A stretch of DNA of 27,218 nt from a virus. Below are positions 19,777-27,218 of this stretch, one piece after another. The stretch spans positions 1 through 27,218 of IMG/VR virus record IMGVR_UViG_3300034061_001833; one strand, written 5' to 3'. Under the pieces are notes generated by a model. The model was not told the origin of the DNA. It did no database searches and saw nothing but the letters and a program-made list of their open reading frames with translations. A program made the translations under genes and the position numbers. How positions within the stretch are numbered: position 1 is the stretch's first letter; each line of letters opens with the position of its first letter.

Positions 19777-20715
19777 ATGATTAATTCAGTTAGAAATACT
19801 GTGCTTTCCGTAGTTAACAAGAATAACTTCGGGTATATATCTCCTTCAGATTTCAATCTGTACGCACAGCAGGCGCAGATGGAATTGTTCGAGGGGTACT
19901 TTGAGGAGTATAATACGCTTGTCAATAAAGAGAATGCAAGAGTTTCAGGAACCGGCTATGCTGATTTAAAGCAAGCTGTAGAAGAGATGATTGATGTATT
20001 CTCTGTGACAAACTTCCTAAAACACAACGCATCAAATACATATTTCCTTCCATCATTGACAACTACAGGTGATGATTACTTCTTGATTAATAAGCTATTG
20101 TGCTATCCTGTGATACTTGCTCAGGGGCAAAGTACAAATAACTTGTTGTCTGCATTGGAAGATTCAACTGCAAACTTCATTGCTGATGGTGTAGCTGTTG
20201 GTGACATAGTTGCCAATACTTCTACAGAAACGCAAGCTACTGTTGTTACAGTGGTATCTGCTACAGTGTTGCTCTTGTCTTCAAACATATTCACTGCATT
20301 CCCTGAAGACTATGCGGTGTATGACAAGAGTATAGTAAATCAAGTTGAGAAAGTAAGCCATAGCAAAATCACTTTGCTGAACAATTCATTGCTTACTGCT
20401 CCATCAAATACTTATCCTGCATACACTCAAGACGGGTTATCTCTTACGATATATCCTGAGACTGTTGCAAAGCAGGGTCAGATATTGAGCCAATACATAC
20501 GCTACCCTAAATCTCCGAAGTGGACATATGTTACACTTACCAATGGTGAGCCATCATTTGACCAATCACAACTTGACTACCAAGACTTCGAGCTTCCACT
20601 TGAGGATGAGTTCAAGTTGGTGCACAAGATTCTTCAGTACGCAGGTATATCTATCCGTGAGACAGAGGTATATCAGTTTGCTAAGGTTGAGGAAAGAGGG
20701 ATGCCACAACAATAA
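19777..20715 (+). CDS. ring/neck protein (312 aa)
   Basis: The N-terminus SVRNTVLSVVNKNNFGYISPSDFNLYAQQAQMELFEGYF (about residues 4-42) is a strongly conserved opening of a structural protein in Bacteroidota podophages that I associate with neck ring proteins. A strand-rich insert occupies about 120-195 (STANFIADGVAVGDIVANTSTETQATVVTVVSATVLLLSS...EDYAVYD). The C-terminal LPLEDEFKLVHKILQYAGISIRETEVYQFAKVEE is helical. It is the first gene after the promoter at 19754 and is followed at 12 bases by the gp4-like protein, so the two would form successive rings below the portal. Confidence 0.75.
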   Translation: MINSVRNTVLSVVNKNNFGYISPSDFNLYAQQAQMELFEGYFEEYNTLVNKENARVSGTGYADLKQAVEEMIDVFSVTNFLKHNASNTYFLPSLTTTGDDYFLINKLLCYPVILAQGQSTNNLLSALEDSTANFIADGVAVGDIVANTSTETQATVVTVVSATVLLLSSNIFTAFPEDYAVYDKSIVNQVEKVSHSKITLLNNSLLTAPSNTYPAYTQDGLSLTIYPETVAKQGQILSQYIRYPKSPKWTYVTLTNGEPSFDQSQLDYQDFELPLEDEFKLVHKILQYAGISIRETEVYQFAKVEERGMPQQ

Positions 20716-20727
20716 TAATAGACAACT

Positions 20728-21633
20728 ATGGCTTATATCTCACAGTTCGACTATTATGACAACCAAGATAATTGGGGGTCATATCAATACGTTAGCCTAT
20801 ATGACATCGTCAACAATTTCATGTTGATGTATGCCGGTAATCATTCTTTGATTAATAACGAGGAACGCTTCAAGATTTTATTCCATGCCAAGAGAGCTGT
20901 GCAGGAATTGAACTATGACGCATTCAAAGAAGTTAAGATTTTAGAGTTGTCAGTTACTGACAGCCTGAGATTCATTCTTCCATCTGACTATGTGAATTGG
21001 GTTCGCATATCCTTGTATAAGGATGGATACTTGCGTCCTCTTACTGAGAACATTCAGACACTATCCTCAGATGCATATCTTCAAGACAACAATGGTAACA
21101 TTCTGTTTGACCAAAACGGCAATGTCCTGAAGCCACAGTATTCTGAGATTGACTATGACCGCATCAAAGGGACCAAGAAGAGCATCTACCTGAACCAAGG
21201 TAATCAGTATCATGGGCAGATGGGTTGGAATGTTGATGGGATGTGGTACTTCGACTATGCCATCGGTGCACGTTTTGGTTTGAACACTGAGACTGCAAAC
21301 TTCAATCCTACTTTTAACATTGATAAAAAAGCAGGAGTGATTAACTTTGACTCGTCAATGTCAGGAGAGCTGTGCATACTTGAGTACATATCTGATGGTA
21401 TGGAGAATGGTGATGACTCTCGCATTTCTGTAAACAAGCTATTCGAGAAGTACGTGTATGCGTATATTGAATATGAAATCATTAGCCATAAGCTTGGAGT
21501 TCAGGAATACATTGTTGCTCGTGCAAGAAAAGAAAAGACAGCGTTGTTACGCAATGCAAAAATTCGTTTGAGTAATATTCACCCCGGACGATTGTTGATG
21601 AATCTTCGTGGTAGAGATAAGTGGATAAAGTAA
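20728..21633 (+). CDS. neck protein like the P22 tail accessory factor gp4 (301 aa)
   Basis: The pattern DIVNNFMLMYAGNHSLINNEERFKILFHAKRAVQELNYDAFKEVKILELSVTDSLRFILPSDYVNWVRISLY (about 25-95) is the mainly helical connector core of gp4-like adaptors. It is followed by the loop with DNNGNILFDQNGNVL, a beta segment (GVINFDSSMSGELCILEYISDG), and a long C-terminal helix pair (EKYVYAYIEYEIISHKLGVQEYIVARARKEKTALLRNAKIRLSNI). Such proteins bind under the portal and carry the next tail part. The start is 12 bases after the previous stop, and the stop lies one base ahead of the muzzle gene. The family assignment is from pattern and order. Confidence 0.78.
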   Translation: MAYISQFDYYDNQDNWGSYQYVSLYDIVNNFMLMYAGNHSLINNEERFKILFHAKRAVQELNYDAFKEVKILELSVTDSLRFILPSDYVNWVRISLYKDGYLRPLTENIQTLSSDAYLQDNNGNILFDQNGNVLKPQYSEIDYDRIKGTKKSIYLNQGNQYHGQMGWNVDGMWYFDYAIGARFGLNTETANFNPTFNIDKKAGVINFDSSMSGELCILEYISDGMENGDDSRISVNKLFEKYVYAYIEYEIISHKLGVQEYIVARARKEKTALLRNAKIRLSNIHPGRLLMNLRGRDKWIK

Positions 21634-21634
21634 T

Positions 21635-24600
21635 ATGGCAAATATCTCAAGAAACTTTGTAGCAGGTAAAATGAATAAGGCTGTCGATGAACGCCTTATT
21701 CCTAATGGAGAATATATCGATGCGCTTAACTGCAGATTGGGTTCAAGTGAAGAGTCTGAGATTGGTGCTATAGAGAATTCAAAGGGTAATCTTCCTTTGA
21801 CATCTCTGTTGTATCCACCAACCGGAACACTTCTTAGTGCAAGTGCTAAGTGTATTGGTGCTTATCAGGATGGAGCTAATGAGACTCTTTATTGGTTTGT
21901 GCATGACCCTAACTTCTCTGAAGGTGCTACAGGTAAGCTTGACTTGATTGTCTCTTTCAATACTGAGACAAATACATTGACATACCATGTCGTTAGTATA
22001 GATGATTTAAGTGGTGTAAATACTACTTTGAACTTTAATCCTCAATATTTGATAACAGGTGTTAACCTTGTTGATTCAAATGAAGAGGGGTTATTGTTTT
22101 GGACTGATGACTATAATCAGCCAAGATGTATAAACACAAGAAGAACATATGCTCAGCCATCAGGATTTATAGATGGATTTTTTAATGAAGATATATTGGT
22201 AATTAAAAGACCGCCTATTGAGCCAATTTTAGTTCAGCCATTGACTACGGGTGGTCAACAAAACTTTTTAGAAGAAAGATTTCTTTGCTTTGCGTATCGC
22301 TATCGTTATGCTGATGGTGAATACTCTGCTACTTCTCAGTTCACTGCTCCTGTATTTATACCAAACCCATTTGAGTTTAGCATTAATAGCTTTTTAAATG
22401 AGGGTATGGTCAACTTGGCTAACTCTGTTCAGCTATCATTTTGGACAGGTGGTTCACTTGTAAAAGGAATTGACTTGCTATTCAAAGAGGCAGGTAGCAA
22501 TACCATAAAGGTAATTGAGAAAATAAACAAGGCTACATCAAGCGTACCTGATAATACATATTATCCATATACGTTTACGAATAGCAAAATATTCACCGTG
22601 CTTCCTGAAGCTGAGTTGCTTCGTCTATATGACAATGTACCGTTGCTTGCTAAGGCGCAGACCATTATGGGTAATCGTCTTGTGTATGGAAACTATGTAG
22701 AGGGATATGACTTGATTGACAAGTTTAATAATCCACTTAGTCTTACATATGTTTCATCATTGGTATCAAATGAAATAAATAATGACCAATTGATAGATGA
22801 TACCGATAGTGGTATTTATACAATAAATGGTTCTCAAACCATACCTCAAGCAACATTTACTGTTGACCTTGACTCTGTAGCAGGAGAGTTAAATGCAGGA
22901 GCACAATTAAACATAGCTATACGTGTAACACACGCATTGTTTACAGGCAGTACTCCTGTGCCAACAGAACAGACTCAGAGTGTTCAAATTGATTGGTCAT
23001 TTACTTTGCTGAACAGCTATGCATCTGTATATGAGATGGCTACAAGCAATGAATTTGAGGAGGCTGTTGGTGTTGGTACATTGTATCCTGTATACGACCC
23101 AACACCGGGCAATCCAACTTCTTGTGATGGGTTTACTCTTACAGATATATTTAACTGTGCACTTCCAAATACCTTAAATGGTTCTACACCTGTTACGAAA
23201 TATGCAAGTGGTATATCAGCTCCGGGTCAACCATTTGTAATAGTAACAAGTCCTTCAAGTAATGTAATTGGATTCCAAGTCCCTGCAATGAACTATGTAG
23301 GTGACTTAAACAATCCTACTACTTTTAGTGTTTATGAATACTACAACGTATCATATGGAGAGGCGTTTTGGTCAGGCATAGCAACTCCAAAAAGCTTGCA
23401 CAGTAACAGAGGTTATGAGGTTGGAATCGTGTATATGGATGAGTACTTACGTGCATCAACAGCATTGGTTAGTACTGACAACGCAGTACACGTTCCATGT
23501 GAGTATTGTGATAGACAGAACCAAATTCGCATAACAATACCTACTACTCAACGTGCTCCGTATTGGGCTACAAGCTATAAGTTTGTAATTAAAGCGGATA
23601 GAGAGAACTACGAGACTGTATACGCAAGTATATTCTTCAGGGACCCTAACACCAATAATGTCTATATCCTATTGGAAGGGGAGAACTCTCGTAAGGTTGA
23701 GACGGGTGATAGATTGATTGTTAAGGCAGATACTGCAGGTCCTGCTAAAAATTGTTTATACACTACAGTCCTTGAGAAAGAATCAAAGCAACGTGGCTTC
23801 TTAGAGATACCAAGTTCATTGGACCCTAATGTAAACTTAGAGGTTCCTTCAGGGGTGTACATGAAAATAAACCCAAGCAACTTGACATTGGTTCAAGATG
23901 AGTTGTCATATATAACTGCTTCAGACGAGGATATTGCAAGTGGAGCAGGCTCTTATCCTAAAGCATCTGTTCTTGTTAATAGATATGATACAGCCACAAG
24001 TGCATATGTTGATTACGATATACCCGCAGGTAGTAGAATAATATTTAACTTTGAATTTGAGAGAAGGGGTAGTGGTGACGGCAACAATGCTTGCGAAAAG
24101 CGTATCTATACATTAAATAAAACTCTTATTGCATCTGCCAATTACAATAACTTCAAAGATTGGTTTGATGGTGACAATGTAGAAATTGTATTGAACCAAG
24201 GTATACAAGATGTAGGAGCAGGTGGATGTGATATTGGAAATGTATATTTCCCATCATTGGCTACAGCATATCCTGCTATAAGTGGGGATTATTGTGACAA
24301 TAGATATAGATTTTTAAGGTCAACAAATAATTCATTATATCTTGTTGCTACAGGAACAAGAGCTTGTGGTACTTCTCAGAACAAGAAATCTAAAGTATCA
24401 TTAAAGATAGAAGTATTCCGTGCAGAAAACACATTGATATTTGAGACTGAGCCACAGGATACACTTCCTGATGTTTTCTATGAAAACAATTTATTCTTGT
24501 CTATAGGTCCTGATGGTGAGCACTATGGTAACATACAGAATCAAGACTTTGCATTAAACCAATCTGCAATAATAGACACTGAGTTTTTCAACTGCTTTGC

Positions 24601-26284
24601 ATATGGTAATGGAGCTGAGTCATATAAGATTAGAGACTCTATTGTTGGAAAGTCATTTAACTTGGGGAACCGGGTTACATCAGTTTCTACTCAAGACTAT
24701 ACTCAGGCTGATAGGTTTGGTGACCTTACCTATAGTGGTATCTATAATGATGAGAGCAATCTGAATAGGCTCAATGAGTTCAACCTTGGTCTGCTCAACT
24801 TCAAACAGCTTGAAGATTCATTCGGTCCAATCACTTTGATTGATGGTCGTGAGACTGACATACTTGTTCTACAAGAGGATAAAATATCATATGTATTGGC
24901 AGGCAAGAATCTTTTGTCAGATTCCGCTGCAGGTGGTGCTATCACATCTGTGCCTGAAGTATTGGGTACTCAGATTGCACGTATTGAAAACTTTGGTAAC
25001 AGCTTTCATCCTGAGAGTTATGCTAAGTGGGGTGAGGACAAGTTCTTTACCGATGCAAAGCGTGGTGCTGTTATCCAATTAAAAGGTGACTCATATAGCA
25101 ATGAAAGATTAGGTGTTATATCTGAAGCAGGGATGCGTCCTTGGTTCAGGGACCTATTCATAGAGTCTTTAACTACTCAGAAGCTTGGTGGGTATGACCC
25201 ATACATGACTGAGTACGTTCTAACTAACAATGACATTCCAATTCCAATGCCTGAAGAATGTATTGGTTGTGGAATACAGCAGACATTTACATTTACAGCA
25301 GTAACACCAATCACATATTGTATTGATGTAGGGACCTTGGTCGGACCATTTGATGTAATATGGAACCCTGAGTCTATCAATCCGGGAGATGGATTTATTG
25401 TTCAGGTAACATATGATGGGTCTACAACTTCTTCAGGAGTTGAATCAACAGCAGGAAGTTTAACAATACAAAAGAACTCTATAAGCCCAACCATAGCTTA
25501 TATTGAATTAATACCTATTGGTACTGAAATTACTCTTAGAGTTGAAGTTGCTTGTCCTGTTCCAAGTCCATTGACAATAGTAGAGATTGTTATAAGCAAT
25601 GATGCTGATGGTGGTAAGTATACACACGCTGAGTATAAGTATACAGATACCCCATACATAAGTCCAACTACATCAAGATTGGTGCAGCTATCTTCAGGAA
25701 CAGCCAATCCATTGGTATCATTCTACAATGAAGTAAGTGGGAACCAAGGTTCAGGAAGTTTCCCGTTGAATGGGACTACTGTATCAATGATTTCAAATAA
25801 GATAGGGTTTGATGACTTTGACTTTGACCCTGCATTCAATAAGTTTATGTGGTTTAGGAGTGATAACTACTATGATAGTGACCCACCGAACATAGCAACA
25901 TTGCTATCACTTGCTAATACCGCAACACCAATACTTGGTGCATCTCCAACATACATGGCAGATTTCACAATGCCAACATCAAGCGAACAGTATTTATACT
26001 TGATATGGAATCTTAGAAAGCCTGTTGAAACTGAGCTATGCTATTCTGATGTTGATGTGTTTGATGCTTGCTGCGGATGTGAGCAGTGTGCAGAGCTATG
26101 CTCTTACTATGACATATACTCTTCCACCGGTGGTTCTTATCAATATACCGACTGCTTCTCTTCAGAGATTGTTGAGACAGATATTGGGATAGATGAGTCA
26201 ATAAGCGTGTGCTCATCAACCATTCCTATTGTTTTGACAGGCACTGTTGATGTTACATTTAATCAGTGCGGATGCCCAACATAA
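21635..26284 (+). CDS. tail 'muzzle' / P22 gp10-like stabilisation protein (1549 aa)
   Basis: The opening ISRNFVAGKMNKAVDERLIPNGEYIDALNCRLGSSEESEIGAIENSKGN (about 3-52) is the signature of the gp10-like tail stabilisation proteins that form the muzzle in crAss-like phages. A long run of strand-rich blade-like repeats follows to about residue 1200 (NSEG/LYWFVHD, NRLVYGNYVEGY, VSFYNE), including TYVLTNN. Around 1230-1330 an Ig-like insert appears (CIDVGTLVGPFDVIWNPESINPGDGFIVQVTYDG). The C-terminus is cysteine-rich, with Cys at 1479, 1480, 1482, 1485 and 1489. Residues 1368-1377 are encoded by copy 2 of the 31-bp repeat. Codon use is more AT-rich than in the capsid gene. Size is in the range for muzzle proteins carrying receptor-facing domains. 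Confidence 0.82.
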   Translation: MANISRNFVAGKMNKAVDERLIPNGEYIDALNCRLGSSEESEIGAIENSKGNLPLTSLLYPPTGTLLSASAKCIGAYQDGANETLYWFVHDPNFSEGATGKLDLIVSFNTETNTLTYHVVSIDDLSGVNTTLNFNPQYLITGVNLVDSNEEGLLFWTDDYNQPRCINTRRTYAQPSGFIDGFFNEDILVIKRPPIEPILVQPLTTGGQQNFLEERFLCFAYRYRYADGEYSATSQFTAPVFIPNPFEFSINSFLNEGMVNLANSVQLSFWTGGSLVKGIDLLFKEAGSNTIKVIEKINKATSSVPDNTYYPYTFTNSKIFTVLPEAELLRLYDNVPLLAKAQTIMGNRLVYGNYVEGYDLIDKFNNPLSLTYVSSLVSNEINNDQLIDDTDSGIYTINGSQTIPQATFTVDLDSVAGELNAGAQLNIAIRVTHALFTGSTPVPTEQTQSVQIDWSFTLLNSYASVYEMATSNEFEEAVGVGTLYPVYDPTPGNPTSCDGFTLTDIFNCALPNTLNGSTPVTKYASGISAPGQPFVIVTSPSSNVIGFQVPAMNYVGDLNNPTTFSVYEYYNVSYGEAFWSGIATPKSLHSNRGYEVGIVYMDEYLRASTALVSTDNAVHVPCEYCDRQNQIRITIPTTQRAPYWATSYKFVIKADRENYETVYASIFFRDPNTNNVYILLEGENSRKVETGDRLIVKADTAGPAKNCLYTTVLEKESKQRGFLEIPSSLDPNVNLEVPSGVYMKINPSNLTLVQDELSYITASDEDIASGAGSYPKASVLVNRYDTATSAYVDYDIPAGSRIIFNFEFERRGSGDGNNACEKRIYTLNKTLIASANYNNFKDWFDGDNVEIVLNQGIQDVGAGGCDIGNVYFPSLATAYPAISGDYCDNRYRFLRSTNNSLYLVATGTRACGTSQNKKSKVSLKIEVFRAENTLIFETEPQDTLPDVFYENNLFLSIGPDGEHYGNIQNQDFALNQSAIIDTEFFNCFAYGNGAESYKIRDSIVGKSFNLGNRVTSVSTQDYTQADRFGDLTYSGIYNDESNLNRLNEFNLGLLNFKQLEDSFGPITLIDGRETDILVLQEDKISYVLAGKNLLSDSAAGGAITSVPEVLGTQIARIENFGNSFHPESYAKWGEDKFFTDAKRGAVIQLKGDSYSNERLGVISEAGMRPWFRDLFIESLTTQKLGGYDPYMTEYVLTNNDIPIPMPEECIGCGIQQTFTFTAVTPITYCIDVGTLVGPFDVIWNPESINPGDGFIVQVTYDGSTTSSGVESTAGSLTIQKNSISPTIAYIELIPIGTEITLRVEVACPVPSPLTIVEIVISNDADGGKYTHAEYKYTDTPYISPTTSRLVQLSSGTANPLVSFYNEVSGNQGSGSFPLNGTTVSMISNKIGFDDFDFDPAFNKFMWFRSDNYYDSDPPNIATLLSLANTATPILGASPTYMADFTMPTSSEQYLYLIWNLRKPVETELCYSDVDVFDACCGCEQCAELCSYYDIYSSTGGSYQYTDCFSSEIVETDIGIDESISVCSSTIPIVLTGTVDVTFNQCGCPT
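25735..25765 (+). repeat. 31-bp exact direct repeat, copy 2
   Basis: Identical to 3892-3922 and read in the same frame (SGNQGSGSFP), here inside the muzzle gene at residues 1368-1377. The copies are 21.8 kb apart. Confidence 0.95.
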
Positions 26285-26292
26285 TATAAACT

Positions 26293-27218
26293 ATGGCTAC
26301 AAGCGGAACATATTACTTAAACGGTCCTACACTATCAAGCTCGACAGCAGTATTCACTGATGATACATTGAGCACTTGTGCTCCTGATGGATTTTATTCT
26401 GAAGGCTCAATAGTTAGAGAGCAGGTAGACTGCGTACTATTGCCACCTGTTGTTTGTCCATCATGCGCTGCTCCTTGTAATACTCCAATATCAGGTACGG
26501 GCGGTCCGGGATTGTATTATGTAGATACCAATACCGGTACAGCTACAGGTGCTATCATAGTTAAGTTCAATGCCTTCTCAGTACCTGACGGGATATTAGC
26601 TCAGCTCGGTCCAAACCTATACAACGGTATGTCTTCTCAATATTTTGGTTGGCTTCAGGGAACTGCAGGTTTACCAACGTATGTTGGAGAAGCAGCAAGT
26701 GATTGTGGATTGGTAGCAGGTTCTCCATATTCAGGAGTTATTGAGTATGAATACCAAAGTGGTGCTTTTGTCGATAGTGGTAATACAGTAGGCGTTACAG
26801 TTGTATCAGGTCAATTAGATTTGACTACATCAAATGCAGGCGTGTGTACTATGGTGATACCAAAAACATCAAATGCATACAGCGTTCTGAGCACACAGAT
26901 ATTTAGTCTTTGCCCTGCTACAAGCTTTAGCATTGAGATAGAATGTCCTGAAGAACTTAGCACATGGACAGGAAGTGCATTGGCTGCTTCAGGCTCAGGA
27001 GCCTGCGTATTGAATGCAGCTACTACATACTACTACGTTCATGTGAATGGGGTAGGTGGAGTTCTTGGACTATACGACATGGTGTTCTCAGATGCAAATG
27101 GCGAGTTTCCGTTGGCAGCAGGATACTACAACACAGGTTCAATGAGTCCATCTTATGATTGGATTCAAGTAGATGCCAATGGTGTTGTTATAAGCTTTGG
27201 TGTTTGTACGGCTCCAAT
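26293..27218 (+). CDS. tail fibre/adhesin with repeated beta domains, cut by the window end
   Basis: The ATG at 26293 follows the muzzle stop by 8 bases, and the frame stays open to the last base (308 codons plus two bases). Residues 5-50 (TYYLNGPTLSSSTAVFTDDTLSTCAPDGFYSEGSIVR) form a short module with a Cys cluster after it (VDC...VCPSCAAPC). A similar module appears near residues 246-290 (TYYYVHVNGVGGVLGLYDMVFSDANGEFPLAAGYYNTGSM), so the protein is built from repeats. Between them lies a strand-rich block (GAIIVKFNAFSVPDGILAQLGPNLYNGMSSQYFG...SDCGLVAGSPYSGVIEYEY). It is typical of receptor-binding fibres of Bacteroidota phages in my recollection. The true C-terminus is not in this window. 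Confidence 0.75.
   Translation, partial: MATSGTYYLNGPTLSSSTAVFTDDTLSTCAPDGFYSEGSIVREQVDCVLLPPVVCPSCAAPCNTPISGTGGPGLYYVDTNTGTATGAIIVKFNAFSVPDGILAQLGPNLYNGMSSQYFGWLQGTAGLPTYVGEAASDCGLVAGSPYSGVIEYEYQSGAFVDSGNTVGVTVVSGQLDLTTSNAGVCTMVIPKTSNAYSVLSTQIFSLCPATSFSIEIECPEELSTWTGSALAASGSGACVLNAATTYYYVHVNGVGGVLGLYDMVFSDANGEFPLAAGYYNTGSMSPSYDWIQVDANGVVISFGVCTAP

Noticed and set aside
21342-24053. TAACTTTG at 21342-21349 and 24046-24053, matching the promoter element
   Set aside because: Both lie deep inside the gp4-like and muzzle genes, with no gene start downstream in range; they show the chance background of an 8-base motif.
1-27218. tRNA genes, CRISPR arrays, insertion sequences, integrase or attachment sites
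   Set aside because: None is visible by eye. The 31-bp repeat was considered as an attachment site, but no integrase gene lies in the window and both copies sit inside coding sequence.

Overview
The window is a stretch of a double-stranded DNA phage that probably infects a member of the Bacteroidota. The host call rests on at least eight promoter-like octamers of the form TAnnTTTG (the Bacteroidota -7 element) just upstream of gene starts, and on weak, A-rich ribosome-binding regions. The virion proteins (terminase, portal, scaffold-like protein, HK97-type major capsid protein, ring/neck proteins and a P22 gp10-like 'muzzle' protein) are those of a short-tailed phage. Their wording is closest, from memory, to crAss-like phages and relatives; no search was run, so this placement is provisional. 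Almost every gene runs left to right, tightly packed with ATGA or TAATG overlaps. There is no tRNA, CRISPR array or insertion sequence that I can see.

Layout. 1-790: a GC-rich block, a 64-residue gene, an intrinsic terminator, and an AT-rich non-coding stretch with a large inverted repeat. 791-2682: groEL then groES, ending in a terminator that lies inside the oppositely oriented gene that follows. 2630-3123: a winged-helix regulator on the minus strand, fired from a promoter that physically overlaps the promoter of the next plus-strand gene. 3129-5232: a run of very small, mostly lysine-rich proteins, including two families I know from other large viruses and a histone-H1-like lysine/alanine repeat protein. 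5247-7147: appendage genes, with a spike-base protein of the gene-transfer-agent type and a fibre with YadA-like repeats. 7152-9142: lysis genes (two small membrane proteins, a zinc amidase and a membrane-anchored spanin candidate). 9176-11340: a second small fibre, a tandem GroES-like protein and a 2-oxoglutarate/iron oxygenase-like protein. 11318-19702: DNA packaging and head genes. 19777-27218: neck, muzzle and the start of a cysteine-containing fibre that runs off the window.

How the parts fit together. GroEL/GroES, perhaps helped by the second GroES-like protein, would fold virion proteins. Terminase and portal fill a capsid built on the scaffold-like protein. The ring and muzzle proteins close the neck, and the spike and fibre proteins make receptor contacts. 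Holin, amidase and spanin candidate release the progeny. The basic small proteins may bind DNA or be packaged; this is inference.

The least ordinary signals are two exact repeats that the genes do not explain. One is a 31-bp identity between two unrelated genes 21.8 kb apart, read in the same frame. The other is a 16-bp dyad present three times in the same orientation. Also notable are the overlapping divergent promoters next to the winged-helix regulator and the structured non-coding region upstream of groEL.
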